Shown here piece after piece: positions 48,901 to 53,639 of a stretch of DNA of 64,000 nt. Source of the DNA: JACKAQ01 sp965227145 (lineage in GTDB: Bacteria; Calditrichota; Calditrichia; RBG-13-44-9; J075); assembly GCA_965227145.1 (NCBI GenBank), contig OZ245730.1:744001-808000 (forward strand). The letters run 5' to 3'. The position numbers and the translations under genes are program-made. The notes under the pieces are model-generated. The model was not told the origin of the DNA. It did not search any database and was given only the letters and a program-made list of their open reading frames with translations. Each line of letters starts with the position of its first letter. Positions within the stretch are counted from its first letter, which is position 1.

Positions 48901-49780
48901 CCAGATACGGCAGAATATATGTTTGTGCGGTTGTCGGCTGTGCGTTTCCGCCGATAAAATTGCCGTTTACATACAATTCGTATGCGTCATCCGCAGTGAT
49001 GATAATTTCCATTTTATCCGACGAAGGTGTGCCGTCGCTGGCTTTCAGCCACACATCGCCGGTAACGCCCCATGCGGCTTCTTTTTCTCCCGCGCGATAA
49101 ATTTTGAGATCACCAATCCATTTTCCGGAGCTGAGTTGAACCGCTTCCGGCTCAATTCTGCCCTCGCCGTAATCGGTTAATTCCGATAAATAAACCCGGC
49201 CGTTGTATTTGTTAACCAGATTCCCGTTTTGGTCGCGGGCGCTGATTTCCACACCGGAAATTGTTTCGCCAACAGTCACCTGACCGGGAACACCGCCCAG
49301 CGGATTGCCAATCGGGGTTATCATGAAATAATCGATTTTCACGATTCGCACCGGCGGAGACGACGCGGAGTTGACCGATGGTTTCGAATCATCGTGCGCC
49401 GAAACTGCGTACAATCCGTTGGAATTCAGAATAACGGAAAGTGTTGCGCTGCCGTTCACCAGATTCACCGGCAACGGCAATTCCGCCAGTTGATCGGATG
49501 ATGTCAGCGACACCTGATCGTTGACCGGAACGATATTCCAATTGTTGTCAACTGCGTTCACAATTACGTCAAACGGAACGCCGCTGGTCTGGTCGATCGG
49601 TGAGCCGTCATATCCGTTGCCCGTATTTGGGGCTGGTGTCATTCCGGGTAGCAGAATCTGCAGCTTCTTTGCTACCTGGGCTTCCGCCGCAGAGAAAAAT
49701 AAAAACAGCAGCGCGATACAGATGCCAAACATTCGGCTGTGACTGCCGGCGCTGGTTTTACGCCATCCTGGGGATTTCAT
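42983..49780 (-). CDS. Giant secreted repeat protein (2265 aa) with nine Ig-like double modules
   Basis: A signal peptide (cleavage near AAEAQ) follows AAGGAGG at good spacing. Nine modules of about 190 residues start with a (L/V)LPGE or LPGM element, and seven of these read on to a TPGxxPGK/xG. Each has two invasin/filamin-like Ig folds, marked by AVDxxWNxV and by AxDxxGNPVxxYxG. Module 1 contains an inserted domain (about 260-400) with NWLQNSTFENGWQTF and AHWIWG, like carbohydrate-binding domains of family-78 glycosidases. The C-terminal 100 residues have VNYPNPFGLESDMTRIDYYL and a FlgD-like VIWNGVNDRGQKVG. It is probably a surface adhesin or stalk. Gene order with PorV, TPR and TonB/ExbBD suggests it is exported or moved by that machine. 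Confidence 0.88.
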   Translation of the reverse strand: MKSPGWRKTSAGSHSRMFGICIALLFLFFSAAEAQVAKKLQILLPGMTPAPNTGNGYDGSPIDQTSGVPFDVIVNAVDNNWNIVPVNDQVSLTSSDQLAELPLPVNLVNGSATLSVILNSNGLYAVSAHDDSKPSVNSASSPPVRIVKIDYFMITPIGNPLGGVPGQVTVGETISGVEISARDQNGNLVNKYNGRVYLSELTDYGEGRIEPEAVQLSSGKWIGDLKIYRAGEKEAAWGVTGDVWLKASDGTPSSDKMEIIITADDAYELYVNGNFIGGNAQPTTAQTYILPYLDGKNVVAIHGTNQSSGKGLLAEIRVNGQIVKVTGSNWLQNSTFENGWQTFDFDDQNWSSSTDLGAYGIPPWGTNVAGFPAGSPAHWIWGNADETYFRTTVTVNSVPPAPSFTPHDGESNRFCALPGSFSQLLTILPGESFAPGSRIGKTGLPNDQPAGNDFWVNVYGTDNFWNKIPNADVVALTSSDAAANLPFNANMNNGSVSMNVTLNSAGMQTVSARDVSNASVLPDTSSEVRVVEGIDHFVFSNINATQVAGQPFNVTITAVNDLGVPATNFQGMLTISSTTGEQTVFPSEITMINGTWSGSVMLTKAASLTNLAVTDAANPPHTGNSNQFNVVAGTAAKLQVLVPGETATPGIAPGKTGTAAEVLAGSSFYIRVNAVDQWWNVIGSNADLVHLSSSDAAASLPNDASLSGGTKQFLVTLNTNGLQTVSASDVSNPVVAQGTGSQIRVNPGNMDHFEFATIVGPKFAGTPFSITITAADPQGNPVTDYSGVVFLAASTGDNTMIPITANFNNGTWTGNVTLKVASGGVYLTAKDGATPPHTGTSNQFEVQPGALTKFQVLVPGMTATPGVSPGHIGTPQSQNAGHPFPIVVNGVDEYWNVVTTASDSFGVSSTDAFASLPEPARLINGAKNVSITLNSDGAHTVSAFHLNNPTIQNGQTPQISVLPQNLDHFEFSTINSPVTAGTPFSVTIEAQTSDNQTVFGFNGTVELSASTGTGTITPVTVGPFQNGAFSGEITLTKAAGSVTLTANDNGIPNHNGTSNAFTVVPGSFSKLQVLLPGEQANPGVAPGKTGTPLDQQTGEEFNVSVRAVDNHWNLITAAGDSIGLSSTDTSAIFSKSGKLINGAASQSFIMGTAGIHTVSVADISSPAILGSVSSAINIFPGNLDHFEFATIANQTAGNAFGVTITATDVAGNPVSGYNGHARLESSSGAATISPSEIDFVDGVWSSNITITKATANVQLTCLDFAANPHSGQSNLFNITPGEFTRMQILLPGETATPGIAPGKTGDVDPLVAGDAIPVTINAVDEWWNAVTTDTGTVGLSATDPSANLPLDAQLQSGTITFANTRLNTPGFWTLTAHYRHDPQISSDTSPLIHVVSGSVASFLFEPISSPQSAGNAINVTIHAVNGSGSTVTNYNEMVSLTSSTGPGTIIVDNVQFVDGTWSGAVTITKAAQSVHLNAHDFADIVRGNSNPFTVVPGAFSKLQILMPGELETPGLVPGKSGNPQPQISGVPFQIKLRTTDAWWNVTTPDSFAVNFSATDPQAVLPSETVLTAGISNIDVTMLTPGTQKLRVAGASNPAFADTSSQFSVQSGAMHHFAFSVIDSGQIAGQSFSLHIQAMNVYDNPITDYDGDIILSASTGNGTITQTGVTLANGNWQGELAVTRADSAVVLYAADYVPAPNTHTGYSNTFTVVPAELAGLQVLLPGETVTPGVTPGKKGGSLTQTAGNSFNITVRAVDAFWNLIAENADSLSISVSDTFAQIPADIQLANGRSEIPVTVRAAGTHSIQAQFATTTGFPAAIADSLIVEPNAYSQLLVLLPGESLLPGDTENDPLKTPGRANSAQRQTSGLPFSVEVWAVDDYWNAITNAPADYVHLFTTDNSATIIKNDSVLVNGKAGFSVTLNQGGNQIIRAINDSRSSIRTSLDALLEVLVGGLHYEISLNTTRVAAGESFAMTVFFKNGIGEIVPSANHVVNLSAVDAQNISEVVGTFENASFNLQGGQRTVQQSGDFVGVIRIKVDDGIGTDPGYSDPLEIFAGNVASISVNAAKSELRGLEELVLLAKLFDQAGNPVINHDVSFELVQGSGQLKQGDAVSNGEGVASVTFAAGRVTETNIVRALVDTVTTDFEIVVNLTSSDMPDGQPVNYPNPFGLESDMTRIDYYLPVDADVKLQIFDLFGNLVWTQKISAGEPGGKGRENSSHPNSVIWNGVNDRGQKVGNGGYILVAKATANGKVVMNALRKIAVLR

Positions 49781-49817
49781 TTACACACCTCCTTGTGGTT
49801 AAATAAAGTAAAAACAA

Positions 49818-50249
49818 TTATTTCAGTTGATCGTTTGTATTCTCTTTTGGCACAGTTTGCCGGGTATTTTGTTCGTCCAGATTTTCCATCAGCATATTAA
49901 TTTTATCGCCGATTTCGTGCAGGTAATCTGTCGATCGCATTTGAATCCGGTATGTGTAATTGCCTTTGATGGCTTGCTGCAATGCTCGCTTTATCTGGAT
50001 AACGGGACCCGCAACGCGATGCGAAATGCGGGTGCCCAGCCAAAAATTGAACGCGCTCAGCAAAATGGTGATCAGAAAAATGGTGGAAAACAGCCAGTAA
50101 ATCCGCAAATCCAGTGGCAGGTGGGCAGTGGATTTTTCGAAAATATAGAAAACGATGCCGCAAACCATAATCTCTACGGCCGTCAGAAATGTGTACAGCA
50201 TTGTGAATGCAAACTGAATTCCCGGGCGTATGTAATAATTCCGACGCAT
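49818..50249 (-). CDS. Two-helix membrane protein with HAMP domain and no output domain
   Basis: The 143-aa protein has membrane helices at about 12-37 and 49-70, a short connecting loop in the periplasm and then a HAMP-like segment (about 72-126, RISHRVAGPVIQIKRALQQA, then DYLHEIGDKINMLMENL). The C-terminal tail is short and polar, so no kinase or methyl-accepting domain is present. A free HAMP protein could act as an adaptor that passes a membrane signal to another protein. It is the first gene before the giant repeat protein, 37 bp away, and is probably its operon leader. Similar small HAMP proteins are found next to surface-protein operons, but I cannot name a family. Confidence 0.75.
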   Translation of the reverse strand: MRRNYYIRPGIQFAFTMLYTFLTAVEIMVCGIVFYIFEKSTAHLPLDLRIYWLFSTIFLITILLSAFNFWLGTRISHRVAGPVIQIKRALQQAIKGNYTYRIQMRSTDYLHEIGDKINMLMENLDEQNTRQTVPKENTNDQLK

Positions 50250-50414
50250 ATGACCTTTCCTCTGTTTTACACAGGTAAAGGCAACATAAGTGCCAAAAAG
50301 GAAATTGGAAAATTTGCAGATGTCGGGTGAAAGGATAAATAACAGAATTTAAAGAGTTGAGCTGAATAATCGTTGAAAACCTGCGGAAATTTGACCTGCT
50401 CAGAAAATTTATTT

Positions 50415-50454
50415 TACCGGTTGATATTTACCGATCGGTAAATATCAACCGGTA
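50415..50454. promoter_or_regulatory. 40-bp perfect palindrome between two operons
   Basis: Both halves of 20 bp are exact reverse complements (TACCGGTTGATATTTACCGA and its partner) with no spacer. The centre, TTTACCGATCGGTAAA, has the shape of operators bound by TetR-family dimers. It lies 11 bp after the methyltransferase stop and 165 bp upstream of the HAMP gene at 49818-50249. It could be an operator, a terminator-like cruciform without T tail, or a mobile-element scar. Confidence 0.55.
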
Positions 50455-50465
50455 GAAATATGTGT

Positions 50466-51287
50466 TCAATCGCATTTGTAACCGGCGGCAACCACAAATT
50501 CACCCGGAATCCGGTAGCTGTTGCTGTTCCGGTATTCCGCGATGGAATCCAGATATTCCCGGTGAACCGCCGCTTTGGTGGATTCGTTGAATCGCGAATA
50601 CGCCAGCGCCACCGGCCCGCCCGCAAATGCCGCAGACAATGCACTTTTTTCCGTCGGGAAATGCAGTTTGGTCGAGAGCCGGTCGCTGTGAATATTGCAG
50701 AAACCGGCGTTTTCCAACTGCAGTCGCAGCATATCACCGGTGCCGAGCTGGAAAAACAACGGACAAACTTCGGAGTTCACCCGCGCATCGACGATCGGAA
50801 AAATATCCGACCAGCCGCATTTTTCGCGATGTCCCCAAACGGCAATCACTGCGCGTCCGCCGGGTTTCAGCACCCGGAAAATCTCGCGGAGCGATTGCAG
50901 CGGATTCGGGAAATACAGCAATCCCAACGCACACAGCACAGCATCAAACGATTGTTTCGGGAAACGCAAATCCTCCCCGTCCATTTGCCGGAACTGCACA
51001 TTGTGAATTTCATTTTTCCGCGCGAAATCATCCGCCAGCCGGATCATTTCATCGGAAATATCTGTGCCGGTGACCGCGCCATGCATCCCGACCGCCGAAG
51101 CTGCGGGAAATGTGACCAGTCCGGTACCGCAGGCGATATCCAGCACCCGTTCGCCGGGTCGCAGATTCGCCATTTCCAGCAGCCGGTTTTGCGCCGGTGC
51201 CAGCGGTCCCAGCCAGCTTTGTTCGTAAATATGGGCGGCTTTGTCCCAGCCGTATCGCTGGATCCGCCGTTGCAGTTTTGCTTCCAT
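50466..51287 (-). CDS. Class I SAM-dependent methyltransferase
   Basis: The 273-aa enzyme has the AdoMet motif I VLDIACGTGLVTFP (about 49-62), TGTDISDEMIRLA for the ribose-binding acid, and the FDAVLCALGLLYFPNP and VLKPGG segments of the UbiE/COQ5-like group. Substrate is unknown; the alpha/beta core is followed by a variable C-terminal part. Its start codon shares one base with the stop of the OsmC gene (TGATG), behind GGAGGA, so the two are translated together. Confidence 0.88.
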   Translation of the reverse strand: MEAKLQRRIQRYGWDKAAHIYEQSWLGPLAPAQNRLLEMANLRPGERVLDIACGTGLVTFPAASAVGMHGAVTGTDISDEMIRLADDFARKNEIHNVQFRQMDGEDLRFPKQSFDAVLCALGLLYFPNPLQSLREIFRVLKPGGRAVIAVWGHREKCGWSDIFPIVDARVNSEVCPLFFQLGTGDMLRLQLENAGFCNIHSDRLSTKLHFPTEKSALSAAFAGGPVALAYSRFNESTKAAVHREYLDSIAEYRNSNSYRIPGEFVVAAGYKCD

Positions 51288-51808
51288 CAGTTGTCCTCCG
51301 TTTCTAAAATTTTCACTTCCCGGCGGAGCGGCATCGCTTTGCTAAAAATGATAAAATACGAGCTGTACGCTTCCGCCGTGTTCAATACACATAAAATATC
51401 TTCCTCCGCTGCCGGACTTTCCAGCGTCACAGTAAAACGAACTTCTGAATACGTGACCGGAACGGGTGCAACGGCGTATTCGCCACGGGTGTCGTAATCC
51501 GCCTGAACTTCCACTTTGTGGATGCGCATCGGCACGTTCAGCCGTGCAGCCCACATTGCGTAACAGATCGCCAGACAGCTTGCCAGCGCCCCGCGCCCGA
51601 GCACACCGGGATTGGGTCCGGCGTTATCGCCGCCGTGTTTTTCGTGCATATCTGCCGTAAATTGCCATTGCCCCTCTGCAATTTCGCAGGTCATCCCGTC
51701 GATAACCCGTGCTGTGGTAACCGCCGTGCCCCGGGCAATGTTGGGACGCAGGGTCATCGCCTTTACATTTCTGGCGATTGCGTTTTTAATTTTTTGATTA
51801 ATTTCCAT
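51287..51808 (-). CDS. OsmC-family protein
   Basis: The 173-aa protein has the OsmC/Ohr fold: a beta-rich N half (TARVIDGMTCEIAEGQWQF, DMHEKHGGDNAGPNPG) and a long helix with GRGALASCLAICYAMWA carrying a cysteine in the position of the family's active cysteine. The second cysteine falls in DILCVLNTAEA. OsmC proteins reduce organic peroxides with thiols, although many members have other or unknown roles. Coupling to a methyltransferase and proximity to a likely methanethiol methyltransferase suggest handling of thiols or electrophiles. Confidence 0.85.
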   Translation of the reverse strand: MEINQKIKNAIARNVKAMTLRPNIARGTAVTTARVIDGMTCEIAEGQWQFTADMHEKHGGDNAGPNPGVLGRGALASCLAICYAMWAARLNVPMRIHKVEVQADYDTRGEYAVAPVPVTYSEVRFTVTLESPAAEEDILCVLNTAEAYSSYFIIFSKAMPLRREVKILETEDN

Positions 51809-51845
51809 CGTAATTTTCCAAATATTTTGATTGTAATGATTGATC

Positions 51846-52058
51846 TCAACCGGCTTTGGCGTACGCTGTTTCCAACTCCGGCTCCGGCTGGCGCAACGCT
51901 CTGTTGTTGATTTCGGACATGTAGCGGCTCAACGCTTCCGGGTCTGTTTCTGTGAAATATTTCGGGCGATCCGCCAAATGTTGGTAGCCATACAGGCAAA
52001 GGGAATTGTGGGTATATTTTCTTTTCAAAAATCTTGATGCGATAATTGCTGCGAACAT
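51846..52058 (-). CDS. Small conserved-looking protein of unknown function
   Basis: The 70-aa ORF (MFAAIIASRFLKRKYTHN...) was accepted because AAGGAG sits 8 bp before the ATG and it fits exactly into the gap between the OsmC gene and the next small ORF in the same direction. Composition is mixed, with a weakly hydrophobic start and a polar, acidic C-terminal half; there is no clear signal or membrane helix. The ribosome-site context is almost the same as that of the methyltransferase gene at 52429-53190. I know no family for it. Confidence 0.6.
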   Translation of the reverse strand: MFAAIIASRFLKRKYTHNSLCLYGYQHLADRPKYFTETDPEALSRYMSEINNRALRQPEPELETAYAKAG

Positions 52059-52092
52059 TTTTATTCTCCTTTATGCAATTCAATGTTGATTA

Positions 52093-52320
52093 TCAGAGTA
52101 AACCTTTTGCGATACACAGCGGGATGATGATGTATAAAATCGTATCCCGTATCAGATAATAGCCAAAAATAATGAACAGAAATTTTGTGCCGCGTTTGCG
52201 AATCAACGCTTTCCAGCCTTCATTTTTCAGGATGATGACGCTGTCGAAAATGTAATGTTTATACAATCGCAGCAGCGGATTTTGGCGGAAAACGTTTGCG
52301 ACCTGGGTTGTCAAATTCAT
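52093..52320 (-). CDS. Small basic membrane protein of unknown function
   Basis: The 75-aa ORF has GGAG 7 bp before the ATG. The N-terminal 45 residues are amphipathic and basic (LYKHYIFDSVIILKNEGWKA, LIRKRGTKF), and a strong hydrophobic helix fills about 47-72. It is likely a single-pass inner-membrane peptide. It belongs to the run of same-strand genes from the methanethiol methyltransferase to the methyltransferase at 50466. Function is not known. Confidence 0.65.
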   Translation of the reverse strand: MNLTTQVANVFRQNPLLRLYKHYIFDSVIILKNEGWKALIRKRGTKFLFIIFGYYLIRDTILYIIIPLCIAKGLL

Positions 52321-52359
52321 GATAAATCTCCGGTAACCGTATAATTTTTATTTGCAGAT

Positions 52360-52403
52360 TTACATGGCTAAGCTGTTGTTAATTTTATGGCTTAGCCATG
52401 TAA
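52360..52403. promoter_or_regulatory. 14-bp perfect inverted repeat with 16-bp spacer
   Basis: TTACATGGCTAAGC (52360-52373) and GCTTAGCCATGTAA (52390-52403) flank an AT-rich spacer. It lies 25 bp after the methyltransferase stop and 40 bp upstream of the small membrane ORF. No T run follows on either strand, so an operator for a dimeric regulator or an RNA hairpin that protects the upstream message is more likely than a terminator. Confidence 0.45.
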
Positions 52404-52428
52404 GCTGCATGAATGGATATGCGTTTGA

Positions 52429-53190
52429 TTACAACGTATCAACCGGAACGCGTTCGGTTGTTTTCGCTTTCAGCGAAGGAATTATTTTGGGCACGGACTG
52501 CTGATAAACAATGTATTCATTGCCAAACGTTTTCACCAGATCGCGCTCCTCATAATGAATGCCAACCAGAATATAAGCCGTCATTCCGAGTGCAAACAGC
52601 AGGTGACCGACGGTCATGAGCGGCGTTGCCCACAATCCCAGAAAAATGCCGATCATCATCGGGTGGCGCACATTTTTGTAGAAAAAAGGCGTTACGAAGC
52701 GCTGTCTTCCGGCAACCTTGTTCAGCAATTGAAAAAACACCTGTTGCAATCCGAACAGCTCAAAATGGTTGATCAGGAAAGTGGACAGCAGCAGGGTGAA
52801 CCATCCGGCGGCGAATACGCCGTAAAGTAAATGAACCGCCACGGTGTCGGTCACATGCCAAACTGTGACCGGAATGGGCTGCCATTGCCAGATAATAAAA
52901 TAGAACAGCAGGCTGGCAGTGAGCACGAATGTGCTGCGTTCCATCGATTTCGGGATGTAGCGGGTGAGCCATTGTTTAAAATTCCCGCGCGCCATTATGG
53001 AATGTTGCAACCCGAAAAGAAGCATCAGTGAGATGTTGACGAGCGCCGCCACGCCGACCGAAACGGTTTCGCCGGAGTTGATGGTTTTGGGCACGTAAAA
53101 ATCACCCACAAATGCGATGATATACAAAAACCAGCTGAAAAAAATGGAATAACTGATAACACCATATAAAAAAATCATTGCGCGTTTCAT
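52429..53190 (-). CDS. mddA: Probable methanethiol S-methyltransferase (MddA-like, NnrU/ICMT superfamily)
   Basis: The ATG at 53190 was chosen because AAGGAG lies 9 bp upstream and it begins the first membrane helix; the frame is open to 53316. The 253-aa protein has about six membrane helices. It carries blocks I associate with MddA: GLQHSIMARGNFKQWLTRY, KSMERSTFVL, NHFELFGLQQ, then KNVRHPMMIG and HYEERDLVKTFGNEY, the last two being the SAM-binding region of isoprenylcysteine methyltransferase-like enzymes. MddA turns methanethiol into dimethyl sulfide. Related NnrU proteins are shorter and lack the ERST block. Upstream lie repeats and then the AraC-type regulator gene. Confidence 0.75.
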   Translation of the reverse strand: MKRAMIFLYGVISYSIFFSWFLYIIAFVGDFYVPKTINSGETVSVGVAALVNISLMLLFGLQHSIMARGNFKQWLTRYIPKSMERSTFVLTASLLFYFIIWQWQPIPVTVWHVTDTVAVHLLYGVFAAGWFTLLLSTFLINHFELFGLQQVFFQLLNKVAGRQRFVTPFFYKNVRHPMMIGIFLGLWATPLMTVGHLLFALGMTAYILVGIHYEERDLVKTFGNEYIVYQQSVPKIIPSLKAKTTERVPVDTL

Positions 53191-53330
53191 TTCTATTCTC
53201 CTTTGTTTGTTGAGTTTTTCACACGCTTTTTTTGAACCACTGACCATCGTTTTGATATTTGCTGTTGTAACGATGACGTGAAAAAGGTAGGAAAAAGCGG
53301 CTGGGAAATCTTTCAACTATGTCGCCGGTT

Positions 53331-53441
53331 TTTGCACAATTGTCGCAAATTTTTGGTGCATTTTTTGTGGGGAAACAGTATTCCGTGGTTTAACGGGAGT
53401 GGTTTTGCACAAATGTCGCATTTTTTTGCACAAATGTCGCA
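53331..53441. repeat. Three 17-bp direct repeats upstream of the mddA-like gene
   Basis: TTTGCACAAWTGTCGCA occurs at 53331-53347, 53404-53420 and 53425-53441. The second and third copies are identical and 21 bp apart start to start, two helical turns, which is the spacing of AraC-type half-sites. They lie 140-250 bp before the methyltransferase start and 200-310 bp after the stop of the AraC-domain regulator gene. They are good candidates for binding sites of that regulator. Confidence 0.5.
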
Positions 53442-53481
53442 AACGGGGATTTTTGGGGGGAGAGGTGTTTTTGAGGAATAT

Positions 53482-53628
53482 GCATTCCAGGCAGGAGCCT
53501 GGAACGAGAGTCATCCGAAGCAGGAGCCTGGAACGAGGATTCGCCGAAAGATGCATTCCAGGCAGGAGCCTGGAACGAGTGACAAACGAGTGACAAATTT
53601 GGCGGTAGGAAACGCAGATCTGCGTTCC
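53482..53628. repeat. REP-like palindromic repeats
   Basis: The unit GCATTCCAGGCAGGAGCC followed by TGGAACGAG occurs at 53482-53508 and 53553-53579, with a shortened copy at 53520-53537. Its core CCAGGC-AGGA-GCCTGG folds into a hairpin. A related 16-bp palindrome, AACGCAGATCTGCGTT, is at 53611-53626. Together with the direct repeats at 53331-53441 these fill most of the 449-bp gap between the mddA-like gene and the regulator; no gene was seen in that gap. Confidence 0.75.
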
Positions 53629-53639
53629 GCTGATTCACT

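Noticed and set aside
51763..52083. A 106-aa minus-strand frame overlapping the 70-aa ORF
   Set aside because: Its start has no ribosome site, while the 70-aa frame has AAGGAG in good position; both cannot be the main product.
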